Below, in pieces: positions 8,973 through 15,744 of a stretch of DNA of 64,000 nucleotides (position 1 is its first letter; the number at the start of each line of letters is the position of its first letter). The notes under the pieces are model-generated. The model made no database searches, was not told the origin of the DNA, and was given only the letters and a program-made list of their open reading frames with translations. This DNA is from Janthinobacterium sp. 344 (GTDB lineage Bacteria > Pseudomonadota > Gammaproteobacteria > Burkholderiales > Burkholderiaceae_D). The position numbers were made by a program, and so were the translations under genes. The DNA is taken from contig NZ_FOKL01000012.1 of NCBI RefSeq assembly GCF_900112025.1, positions 62,001 through 126,000 of the forward strand, written 5' to 3'.

Positions 8973-9118
8973 AACGCCGGACAAAACCGTAGCGAGCGGA
9001 AGTGCGGCTCGGCGCCCCCGTTGGTCCGAGAAGCGGCACTGTGCTTGGCACGGGGCCGCCGAGGCAGTGAGCATCGCAGGCCGCAAATCGCGACGCGCAG
9101 CAGGTTTGGTTCGACGTT
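8973..9118 (-). repeat. 146-bp dispersed TIR element, copy A
   Basis: Left end AACGCCGGACAAAACC and right end GGTTTGGTTCGACGTT are inverted repeats (13 of 16). The flanks of the core match the 120-bp copies: TAGCGAGCGG near the left, and GTGAGCATCGCAGG, CCGCAAATCG and CGACGCGCAG on the right. The centre differs and is 26 bases longer, with its own GCGGC/GCCGC stem. The right end lies 1 base from the stop codon of the cytochrome b561 gene. It fills the gap between that gene and the first yceI. Confidence 0.75.
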
Positions 9119-9119
9119 C

Positions 9120-9644
9120 TTAGGGCAGCATGCGCTTAAGCACGCCGTCGCGGTCGATGAACTGGTGCTTCAGCGCCGCCAGTACGTGGGCGGCCACGGC
9201 GGCGGCCATCGTCATGTTCAGAACATAATGAATCTCTTTTAAAAGTGGCTTAAGTTCCGGGTTCGGCGCCATGATGACGGGCAGCTGGAACAGGCCCAGG
9301 TACACCACCGGCACGCCGGCGGCCAGCGTGTACAGGTAGCCGGAGATGGGCACGGCGAAGATCAGGATGTACAGCAGCACGTGCATGGCGTCGGCCGCCT
9401 TCTTTTGCCAGGCAACCATGCTGGCCGGATGCGGCGGCGGCACGTTCGCCTTGCGCCACAGCAGGCGGATGGCAGCGATGGCCAGCACGGTCACGCCCAG
9501 CCATTTATGCCACGAGAAATATTTGAGCTTGGTGGGCGTCAGGCCGGGGATATCCGTCATGACCAGGCCCATGATGAAGGCGCTGATGATCAGCAGGGCC
9601 GTCAGCCAGTGCAGGATGATGGCGGTAGTGGTGTAGCGTTGCAT
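9120..9644 (-). CDS. Cytochrome b561
   Basis: 174 residues with four hydrophobic segments, the layout of prokaryotic cytochrome b561 (CybB type). Candidate haem ligands are ILHWLTA near the N-terminus, FSWHKWLG at the end of helix 2, and the late KEIHYVLN and AAHVLAALKHQ stretches. It should move electrons from quinol in the inner membrane. It heads the operon with two yceI genes. AATA-rich DNA upstream (9660-9700) probably holds the promoter. Confidence 0.92.
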   Translation of the reverse strand: MQRYTTTAIILHWLTALLIISAFIMGLVMTDIPGLTPTKLKYFSWHKWLGVTVLAIAAIRLLWRKANVPPPHPASMVAWQKKAADAMHVLLYILIFAVPISGYLYTLAAGVPVVYLGLFQLPVIMAPNPELKPLLKEIHYVLNMTMAAAVAAHVLAALKHQFIDRDGVLKRMLP

Positions 9645-9755
9645 CGGCGGCTTTCTTGAAAGTAGTACGTATTAGGACTAATTCGACCTAATATACCAAA
9701 GAAAAGCAAATTGCGCTGCGTGCTGGAGATTCTACAAGAAAGCGCGGCGGAAAAA

Positions 9756-9795
9756 CCGCGGGGCGGGCAGCATTTGTGTGCTGGCCGCCCCGCGG
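9756..9795 (-). terminator. Terminator of purB
   Basis: A 16-bp stem with one mismatch: 9756-9771 (CCGCGGGGCGGGCAGC) pairs with 9780-9795. Five A residues at 9751-9755 form the T-run on the minus strand. It lies 41 bases past the purB stop. Confidence 0.85.
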
Positions 9796-9836
9796 GAAGG
9801 GATCGGATGATCCCGATGTGGAAACTACTTCAATAC

Positions 9837-11216
9837 TTAAATGGCCTTGGCCAGCTGGGCCGCGATGCCGATGTAGTTCGCCGGCGTCATGGTCAGCAGC
9901 ACGTCCTTGGCATCTTGCGGGATGGCCAGGCCGTTGACGAAGGTTTGCAGCGCCTCTTTCGAGATGCCTTTGCCGCGCGTCAATTCTTTCAGCTGCTCGT
10001 ACGGGTTTTCGATGCCGTAGCGGCGCATCACGGTTTGCACGGGCTCGGCCAGCACTTCCCAGGTCGCGTCCAGGTCTTGCGCCAGGCGCGCATGGTTCAC
10101 TTCCAGCTTGTTCAGGCCGCGCAGGCAGCTGTCATAGGCCAGCAGGGTGTAGCCCAGGCCCACGCCGATGTTGCGCAGCACGGTCGAGTCGGTCAAGTCG
10201 CGCTGCATGCGCGAGACGGGCAGCTTTTCCGACAGGTGTTTCAGCACGGCGTTGGCCAGGCCCAGGTTGCCTTCCGAGTTTTCGAAATCGATCGGGTTGA
10301 CCTTGTGCGGCATGGTCGACGAACCGATTTCGCCCGCTTTCAGTTTCTGCTTGAAGTAGCCCAGCGAGACATACGTCCAGATGTCGCGGTTCAGGTCCAG
10401 CAAAATGGTGTTGGCGCGCGCGAAGGCGTCGAACAGCTCGGCCATGTAGTCGTGCGGTTCGATCTGGATGGTGTACGGATTGAAGACCAGGCCCAGGCGC
10501 TGTTCGATGACGGCTTGCGAGAACGCCGGCCAGTCGAAGCCCGGGTAGGCCGACAGGTGGGCGTTGTAGTTGCCGACGGCGCCATTCATCTTGCCGAGGA
10601 TTTCCACTTGCGCGATGCGTTTCACGGCGCGCTGCAGGCGCGCCACGACGTTGGCAAATTCCTTGCCCAGGGTGGTCGGGCTGGCCGTCTGGCCGTGCGT
10701 GCGCGACAGCATCGGCACGTCCGCATTGTCGTGCGCGATCTGCGTCAGCTTGGCCACCAGGCCGTTCAATGCCGGCAGCATCACGCCATCGCGCGCCGCC
10801 TTGAGCATCATGCCGTGCGAGGTGTTGTTGATGTCTTCCGAGGTGCAGGCGAAATGGATGAATTCCGACGCCGCCACCAGTTCCGGCACGTCCGCGACTT
10901 GTTCCTTCAGCCAGTATTCGACGGCCTTGACGTCATGGTTGGTGACCGCTTCGATCGCCTTGATGCGGGCCGCGTCGGCTTCCGAGAAGTCGGACGCCAT
11001 CTTGTCGAGCAGGGCGTTCGCTTCGGCCGAGAACGGCTTGATTTCGGCGAAACCGGCTTGCGACAGCGCTTGCAGCCAGGAGATTTCCACTTTCACGCGG
11101 TGGTGCATGAAACCGGCTTCGGACAGGATCGGGCGCAGCAGATCGGTCTTGCTGGCGTAGCGGCCATCGAGCGGAGACAGGGCCGACAGCGTGGAATACG
11201 GAGTAGTAGAAGTCAT
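9837..11216 (-). CDS. purB: Adenylosuccinate lyase
   Basis: 459 residues, matching the E. coli-type PurB of about 456. The fumarase-superfamily signature GSSTMPHKVNPIDFEN is present near residue 295, with the flexible-loop Ser. The enzyme cleaves SAICAR to AICAR and adenylosuccinate to AMP plus fumarate in the cytoplasm. The N-terminus (LSPLDGRYASKTDLLRPI) is diagnostic of this subfamily. Monocistronic, followed by a strong terminator. Confidence 0.97.
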   Translation of the reverse strand: MTSTTPYSTLSALSPLDGRYASKTDLLRPILSEAGFMHHRVKVEISWLQALSQAGFAEIKPFSAEANALLDKMASDFSEADAARIKAIEAVTNHDVKAVEYWLKEQVADVPELVAASEFIHFACTSEDINNTSHGMMLKAARDGVMLPALNGLVAKLTQIAHDNADVPMLSRTHGQTASPTTLGKEFANVVARLQRAVKRIAQVEILGKMNGAVGNYNAHLSAYPGFDWPAFSQAVIEQRLGLVFNPYTIQIEPHDYMAELFDAFARANTILLDLNRDIWTYVSLGYFKQKLKAGEIGSSTMPHKVNPIDFENSEGNLGLANAVLKHLSEKLPVSRMQRDLTDSTVLRNIGVGLGYTLLAYDSCLRGLNKLEVNHARLAQDLDATWEVLAEPVQTVMRRYGIENPYEQLKELTRGKGISKEALQTFVNGLAIPQDAKDVLLTMTPANYIGIAAQLAKAI

Positions 11217-11483
11217 GAGAGCGGACGCAAGTTAAAAGAAACGGTTGGCGTGTGGCGCGCGGGGAGGGTGGCGCTGGCGTGAGCGCGATCATGGTGGCGC
11301 ACCACGATAAAGGGCGATTTTACCACTGCGCGGACGTGCCGGCCCGCGAAAGGGGCGTTTTGGCGGCGAATCGGCGCGCGATGCGGCCTGCTTGCCACAG
11401 CCTGCGCCAGGTCATCCGCGCGCTGCCAAACGCGCCTGCCGCCGATGCTATACTGGGTGTTGCTCCTTCACCTTAAAGTATCC

Positions 11484-12098
11484 ATGAAACTGATCGGTTC
11501 CCTCGCCAGCCCATATGTCCGCAAAGCCCGCATCGTGCTGGCGGAAAAAAAGCTCGACTATGTCTTTGAGCTGGAAAACGTGTGGGTGCCGGAAACGCGC
11601 ATCGCCCAGGCCAATCCGCTGGGCAAGGTGCCCTGCCTGGTGATGGAAGATGGCAGCGCGCTCATCGACTCGAGAGTCATCGTCGAATACCTCGATACGC
11701 TCACGCCCGTATGCAAGCTGCTGCCGGCCGGCGGCAATGGCCGCGAACGGGCCGACATCAAGAACTGGGAAGCGCTGGCCGACGGCATCCTCGACGCGGG
11801 CGTGCTGGTGCGCCTGGAGCGCACGCAGCGCCCGCCGGAACAGCAAAGCGCGGCCTGGATCGCGCGCCAGCTGGAGAAAGTCACCCTGGGCCTGGCGGCG
11901 CTGGAAGCGCGCCTGGGCGAAAGCGCGTATTGCGCCGGCAAGAACTACACGCTGGCCGACGTGGCCGTGGGATGTACTTTGGGCTGGCTCAGCTTCCGTT
12001 TCCCGGAAATCGACTGGCGCGCCGACCATCCCGCGCTGGTGCGCCTGTTCGACAAGCTGTCCGAGCGCCAGTCGTTCAAGGACACCGTGCCGCAGTAA
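11484..12098 (+). CDS. Glutathione S-transferase family protein (YibF-like)
   Basis: 204 residues. The N-terminal thioredoxin-like domain has MKLIGSLASPYVRKARI with the likely glutathione-activating Ser in SPYVRK, the cis-Pro in GKVPCLV, and DSRVIVEYLD as the glutathione-binding SNAIL-type motif. The C-terminal helical domain has the LADVAVG N-cap region. This fits the single-domain YibF-like GST group; the substrate is unknown. I chose the ATG at 11484, where homology begins, not upstream TTG/ATG codons. A terminator follows. Confidence 0.9.
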   Translation: MKLIGSLASPYVRKARIVLAEKKLDYVFELENVWVPETRIAQANPLGKVPCLVMEDGSALIDSRVIVEYLDTLTPVCKLLPAGGNGRERADIKNWEALADGILDAGVLVRLERTQRPPEQQSAAWIARQLEKVTLGLAALEARLGESAYCAGKNYTLADVAVGCTLGWLSFRFPEIDWRADHPALVRLFDKLSERQSFKDTVPQ

Positions 12099-12111
12099 GG
12101 GCATGGACGTA

Positions 12112-12137
12112 AAAAAACCGGCCATTGCCGGTTTTTT
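12112..12137 (+). terminator. Terminator of the GST gene
   Basis: CCGGC (12118-12122) and GCCGG (12127-12131) form a short stem around CATT, with A-run before and a run of seven T after. It could act on both strands. Confidence 0.8.
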
Positions 12138-12157
12138 TATTTCACCACCAAGGTTAC

Positions 12158-12277
12158 GACGCCTGATAAAACCGTCGCGAGCGGAAGGAAGAGGTGGCCG
12201 GGAAGCGCAACCGTACTGGAGTACGGTGAGCATCGCAGGCCGCCTATGCCGACGCGCAGCAGGTTTTATCCGGTGTC
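12158..12277 (-). repeat. 120-bp dispersed TIR element, copy B
   Basis: Left end GACGCCTGATAAAACC and right end GGTTTTATCCGGTGTC are inverted repeats (14 of 16). A central perfect stem ACCGTACT-GG-AGTACGGT lies at 12210-12227, 52 bases from the left end as in copies C and D. Conserved stretches include GAAGCGCA and GACGCGCAG. The right end is 1 base from the TGA stop (12279-12281) of the bacterioferritin gene on the minus strand. Confidence 0.85.
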
Positions 12278-12278
12278 A

Positions 12279-12755
12279 TCACTCCTCAACGGCCATCTGG
12301 CTTTGCAGGTAGTTCTGGATGCCGACCTTGGCGATCAGGTCGATCTGCGTTTCCAGCCAGTCGATATGCTCTTCCGTGTCTTCCAGGATCATCAGGAACA
12401 GGTCGCGCGAGACGTAGTCGCCGGCTTTTTCGCAGGTGGCGATGCCTTCCTTGACGGTGGCGTGCGCGGCGCGTTCCAGTTTCAAATCGCATTCCAGCAT
12501 TTCCGGCGTGTTCTCGCCGATCAGCAGCTTGTGCAGCGCTTGCAGGTTAGGCAGGCCGTCGAGCATCAGGATGCGGTCGATCAGCTTGTCGGCGTGTTTC
12601 ATTTCGCCGATCGATTCTTCGTATTCCTTCTTGCCCAGCTTTTCCAGGCCCCAGTGCTTGTACATGCGCGCATGCAGGAAGTACTGGTTGATGGCGGACA
12701 GTTCGTTGGTGAGCTGTGCGTTGAGCAAGCGGATGACTTCTTTATCGCCCTTCAT
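12279..12755 (-). CDS. bfr: Bacterioferritin
   Basis: 158 residues, standard for Bfr. Ferroxidase-centre residues are visible: NELSAINQYF (Glu near 18), EYEESIGEMKHADKLIDR (Glu and His near 51-54), and LEDTEEHIDWLE (Glu and His near 127-130). The haem-ligand Met is the one in the EMKHAD region. It forms a 24-mer that oxidises and stores iron. The start at 12755 has AAGGAAA upstream; an earlier in-frame Met is not conserved. It is divergent from the PiuC-type gene and belongs to the iron island. Confidence 0.95.
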   Translation of the reverse strand: MKGDKEVIRLLNAQLTNELSAINQYFLHARMYKHWGLEKLGKKEYEESIGEMKHADKLIDRILMLDGLPNLQALHKLLIGENTPEMLECDLKLERAAHATVKEGIATCEKAGDYVSRDLFLMILEDTEEHIDWLETQIDLIAKVGIQNYLQSQMAVEE

Positions 12756-12941
12756 GGGATTTCCTTTGTTCTGCGTTCGATGATGAAACCGGAGGCTGCT
12801 GGCGGCCACGGCCGGGTGGCGAAGGGCTGCCTGGTGGCGCGCTGGTTGCCGGTCTCGCTATGCCCGCATGATAGCGCAAAATGTGGGCGATTTTTGCTGA
12901 GAAACGGCGTTTTTCCGTCTTTTTAACGTAAATATCGTGCG

Positions 12942-12960
12942 AATAAAACCCATTCTCAAG
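12942..12960 (+). promoter_or_regulatory. Weak Fur-like site upstream of bfr
   Basis: AATAAAACCCATTCTCAAG matches the AATGATAATnATTCTCATT form of the Fur box at 12 of 18 informative positions, mostly in the ATTCTCA half. Marginal on its own; the context of iron genes raises it. Confidence 0.3.
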
Positions 12961-12999
12961 TAAATCGCCACACTTCTCCGTTTTTTATTTGTCAAGGCA

Positions 13000-13018
13000 A
13001 ATGGAGGGTATTCTCATT
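13000..13018 (+). promoter_or_regulatory. Fur-like half-perfect site upstream of piuC-type gene
   Basis: AATGGAGGGTATTCTCATT: the right half ATTCTCATT is a perfect Fur half-site and the left begins AATG. 13 of 18 informative positions match. It lies about 150 bases before the dioxygenase start. Confidence 0.4.
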
Positions 13019-13170
13019 CGCGTTCCTGCTGTCTTTTGTGCATGGTTGGCGCGCCCTGGCGGCCAGCTGGAAACGGCGCAACATGTTTGCGCGGTTCTTG
13101 CCTTTATGCCTTCTTGGTCGCTGGCGGCGATGCGATAATCGACAGGGAACTCACTACAAAGGATCGCAAG

Positions 13171-13851
13171 ATGATGCTGCACATCCCCGGCGTGCTGACG
13201 CCGGAACAAGTCACCCACTTTCGCCAGCGCCTGGCGCAAACGGACTGGGTCGACGGGCGCGCCAGCGTGGGCGCGCAGGGCGCGCAAGTCAAGCGCAACC
13301 GCCAGCTGGCCGAAGGCTCGCCGCTGGCGCTGGAACTGGGCGATATCGTCAGCCGCGCGCTGATGGCCAATCCGCTGTTCTTCTCCGCCGTGCTGCCGCT
13401 GCGCATCCTGCCGCCGTTCTTCAACAGCTACGCGGGCGGCGAGCACTATGGCCTGCATATCGACGGCGCCATCCGCACGCCGAAAAACGGCATGCAGTCG
13501 ATGCGCGCCGACGTCTCGTCCACGGTCTTCCTGAGCGAGCCGGACGAATACGAGGGCGGCGAACTGGTGGTGGTCGATTCCTACGGCACGCATGAAGTGA
13601 AACTGCCTGCCGGCGACGTGATCGTGTATCCGTCGAGCAGCGTGCACCAAGTGCTGCCCGTCACCAGCGGCGAGCGCATCTGCTCATTCCTGTGGACGCA
13701 AAGCATGGTGCGCGAGGACTGGAAGCGCAGCATGCTGTTCGAGCTCGACCAGAACATCCAGAGCGTGCGCGGCGAGCATGGCGATTCGCCGGCGACCGTG
13801 GGATTGACGGGGCATTATCATAATTTGTTGCGCATGTGGGCGGAGATGTAA
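13171..13851 (+). CDS. PKHD-type Fe(II)/2-oxoglutarate hydroxylase (PiuC/YbiX family)
   Basis: 226 residues, the exact size class of the PKHD-type hydroxylases. Iron ligands: H and D in YGLHIDGAI (near residue 96) and the distal His in SSVHQVLPVT (near 157); an Arg in SGERICSFLW should bind 2-oxoglutarate. The family is often Fur-regulated and linked to siderophore receptors (PiuC), but its substrate is not established. The start at 13171 is preceded by AAAGGA. Convergent with tonB across a repeat-rich junction. Confidence 0.9.
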   Translation: MMLHIPGVLTPEQVTHFRQRLAQTDWVDGRASVGAQGAQVKRNRQLAEGSPLALELGDIVSRALMANPLFFSAVLPLRILPPFFNSYAGGEHYGLHIDGAIRTPKNGMQSMRADVSSTVFLSEPDEYEGGELVVVDSYGTHEVKLPAGDVIVYPSSSVHQVLPVTSGERICSFLWTQSMVREDWKRSMLFELDQNIQSVRGEHGDSPATVGLTGHYHNLLRMWAEM

Positions 13852-13855
13852 GGCC

Positions 13856-13945
13856 GGGGTCAGACCCCCGATGGAGTTGGCGCCGAGCTTGGCGTTGGCG
13901 GTGTTGAGGGTCTGACCCCCTAGTACCCAAAGGGTCTGACCCCCC
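13856..13945. repeat. GGGGTCAGACCC-family repeat, three motifs
   Basis: GGGGTCAGACCCCC (13856-13869) is followed by two copies of its complement, GGGTCTGACCCCC (13908-13920) and GGGTCTGACCCCCC (13932-13945). The motifs can pair to form alternative stems. The block begins 4 bases after the hydroxylase stop and sits at a convergent junction with tonB. Confidence 0.85.
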
Positions 13946-13987
13946 AAAAAAAAGTCTGCCGGGCCCGGGGATGTAGGCTGGCAGACT
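13946..13987 (-). terminator. Terminator of bfd-tonB
   Basis: AGTCTGCC (13953-13960) pairs with GGCAGACT (13980-13987). Eight A residues at 13946-13953 give a T-run after the stem on the minus strand. About 110 bases past the tonB stop. Confidence 0.7.
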
Positions 13988-14100
13988 GAAACAAGCAAAT
14001 CGCTTGACTAAAAACAGGGCGAAAAAACAGGGCGCAAAAAAGCAAGCAGGGCACGGCGTGCGATGCTTGCGGGCTGGCAGCGGCGCGCGGCCGCCGTGGG

Positions 14101-14811
14101 CTAGCTCAGTTGGAAGGTCAGCGGTACTAAGACGTAGACCGGCACGGCTTTGCCGTTTTCCACCATCGGCTTGAACAGGGCGCGTTGCGCGGCCTGGCGG
14201 CCCGCCTCGTCGAGGTTGCTGTAGCCCGTCGATTTATGGATCAGGATTTGCTCGGGCAAGCCCTTTTCATTGATCAGGATGCGCAGCACCACGGTACCGC
14301 TCTCGCCAAGGCGGCGCGACAGGTTCGGGTAGATCAGTTGCGGCGCCTTGATGTATTCCACGCTGCTGACGGTGCGCGGCGTCGCCGGGGCCGGTGGCGA
14401 AGGCGCCGGTGCGGCAGGCGCCGCCGGCGCGGCAGTGGCGACCGGTGCCGCCTCGGTGCGCGTTGGCTGCGGCGGCGTGATTGTCGGTTCGCTCGGCGCC
14501 ACGGCGATCAGCGGCAGTGGCGGGATGACGGCGCGCGGCACGGGCGCGCTCAGTTCCACGGTTTTCGGTACGGCTGGTGCCGGCGGTTTCGGCGGCGCCG
14601 GCGGGGCGATGATGCTGATGGTGGTGATGGTCGGCATGGCCGCCGTGACGACCTTGCTCAGCAAGCCGCTCTGGATCGCATAGAAGCCGGCCAGATGCAG
14701 GACGACGATGGCCACCAGTGGTGCGAACTTGCGGCGTTTCTTTTCGAAACCGGCAAATTGTTCCACGGCCTGCACCGTTATGGGCGGGGGCATCATCGTC
14801 ATGGCATTCAT
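14101..14811 (-). CDS. tonB: Energy transducer TonB
   Basis: 236 residues. An N-terminal transmembrane anchor (LVAIVVLHLAGFYAIQSG, residues about 31-48) is followed by a Pro/Ala-rich periplasmic spacer (about residues 65-145). The C-terminal TonB domain contains YPNLSRRLGESGTVVLR and the late VPLTFQL beta strand. It links ExbBD energy to outer-membrane receptors; no exbB or exbD is in this window. Start chosen at 14811, with AAGGAAA upstream. It is 8 bases downstream of bfd and should share its Fur-box promoter. Confidence 0.93.
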   Translation of the reverse strand: MNAMTMMPPPITVQAVEQFAGFEKKRRKFAPLVAIVVLHLAGFYAIQSGLLSKVVTAAMPTITTISIIAPPAPPKPPAPAVPKTVELSAPVPRAVIPPLPLIAVAPSEPTITPPQPTRTEAAPVATAAPAAPAAPAPSPPAPATPRTVSSVEYIKAPQLIYPNLSRRLGESGTVVLRILINEKGLPEQILIHKSTGYSNLDEAGRQAAQRALFKPMVENGKAVPVYVLVPLTFQLS

Positions 14812-14819
14812 CACTTTCC

Positions 14820-15035
14820 TTAGTTGGTCAGTACAGCTCGCATCAATACGGTTTCTTGCAGCACGACGCTGGCGCTCAGGTGATCGTTCAGCACTTCGCG
14901 TGCACAGGTATGGCATTTGCCGCAGCACGTGGCCACGCCCAGGTCGCGGCGCAGTTCGGCCATGCTGGACAGGCCAAGATCGACGGCTTGACGGATTTCA
15001 CGATCAGATATGTTGTTGCAGACACATACAATCAT
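14820..15035 (-). CDS. bfd: Bacterioferritin-associated ferredoxin
   Basis: 71 residues. Four Cys ligands for a [2Fe-2S] cluster appear as IVCVCN near the start and CCGKCHTC near residue 38, the Bfd arrangement. Bfd reduces the ferric core of bacterioferritin to release iron, and bfr lies 2 kb away. First gene of the bfd-tonB unit, with a near-consensus Fur box 67 bases upstream, so it should be derepressed in low iron. Confidence 0.95.
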   Translation of the reverse strand: MIVCVCNNISDREIRQAVDLGLSSMAELRRDLGVATCCGKCHTCAREVLNDHLSASVVLQETVLMRAVLTN

Positions 15036-15101
15036 TGATACACCTTCTGGCTGGATGATGAAAATACACTAGTGCTGCGAAGCATTATTGCTAGTGTTTT
15101 A

Positions 15102-15120
15102 ATGAGAATCATTATCATTA
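15102..15120 (-). promoter_or_regulatory. Fur box controlling bfd-tonB
   Basis: AATGAGAATCATTATCATT is essentially the consensus 19-bp Fur box (three GATAAT-like hexamers). It sits 67 bases upstream of the bfd start, in a position to block that promoter when Fur is iron-loaded. Confidence 0.85.
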
Positions 15121-15269
15121 CGTTTCATTGTCGCGCAAAGTGCAGGACAATGCAAGCGATTTTGATCAAGCGTGTGGCTGCAGGCGGGCTGGCGCGGTGG
15201 GCTGGCAGTGGGCTGAAATGCCTGCCGCGCGAATGAGCGAGGCCTTGACGGCCTTGGCTCTCCGGGCTA

Positions 15270-15288
15270 AATAAAAACTATTCGCATT
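15270..15288 (+). promoter_or_regulatory. Probable Fur box upstream of feoAB
   Basis: AATAAAAACTATTCGCATT matches the Fur consensus orientation AATGATAATnATTCTCATT at 14 of 18 informative positions. A TATAAT-like -10 follows within 10 bases. Confidence 0.55.
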
Positions 15289-15459
15289 CATGTTTATAAT
15301 GCTGGTATTGTCTCGGACGGTCGCCGTCTGGACATAATGAAAGGCCGCTTGTCGGTAATGCGCAACAGTTGCGTTTTACCTCACAACACTGACGGCAATT
15401 GCCATGCGCCTGGCGCGGCAACCTGCCTCCGGTGTTCTTAATTTGAACGGATTTTGCTC

Positions 15460-15744
15460 ATGACTCTAGTTCCACCCTTGATGACGCTCGACGCGCTGGC
15501 AGTCGGCCAGAGCGGCACGGTGTTGCATATCACGCCCCACGCGGCAGGACAGACGGAGGACGGTGTCGACCTGGCCCGCCGCCTGATGGAGCTGGGCTTC
15601 GTTCCTGGCGAACGCATCCGCATGCTCAAGCGCGGCATTCCCGGCGGCGACCCGCTCGCCATCAAGGTCGGCAATGCCACGTTCGCACTGCGCCGCTTCG
15701 AAGCGGCGCTGATCACGATTCAACCGTTGACTCAACCGGAATGA
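15460..15744 (+). CDS. feoA: Ferrous iron transport protein A
   Basis: 94 residues with the SH3-like FeoA fold: LDALAVGQSGTV at the start, RLMELGFVPGERIRML in the middle (the conserved LxxLGxxPG motif) and GNATFALRRFEA near the end. FeoA is a small cytoplasmic partner of FeoB. Its TGA overlaps the feoB ATG (ATGA), so they are translationally coupled. Confidence 0.95.
   Translation: MTLVPPLMTLDALAVGQSGTVLHITPHAAGQTEDGVDLARRLMELGFVPGERIRMLKRGIPGGDPLAIKVGNATFALRRFEAALITIQPLTQPE

Larger units (their letters stand above)
12756..13170. other. Divergent intergenic region bfr/piuC
   Basis: 415 bases between two iron-related genes transcribed apart. The centre (12900-13020) is AT-rich and should contain both promoters. 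Two Fur-like sites lie there (12942-12960 and 13000-13018). The part next to the piuC-type gene (13030-13160) is GC-rich and shows nothing coding on either strand that I trust. Confidence 0.55.
15036..15459. other. Divergent intergenic region bfd/feoA with Fur boxes
   Basis: 424 bases. It holds a near-perfect Fur box close to bfd (15102-15120) and a weaker one on the feoA side (15270-15288). A TTTATAAT stretch (15293-15300) follows the second site and may be the feo -10 element. The remaining 150 bases before feoA show no other structure I can name. Confidence 0.6.

Noticed and set aside
9103..9118. GGTTCGA sequence resembling a tRNA T-arm
   Set aside because: It belongs to the right end of repeat copy A; no acceptor stem, anticodon arm or CCA lies around it.
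8270..9118. Tandem repeats as a CRISPR array
   Set aside because: The two elements differ in sequence and length, are separated by a gene, and there are no regular spacers or cas genes.
12158..12277. Integron attC-like site
   Set aside because: The length and imperfect palindrome are suggestive, but there is no GTTRRRY/RYYYAAC core site, no integrase, and copies lie beside housekeeping genes rather than in a cassette array.
13036..13170. Upstream extension of the PiuC-type hydroxylase
   Set aside because: The frame is open, but the family begins at MMLHIPGVL and AAAGGA lies just before 13171.
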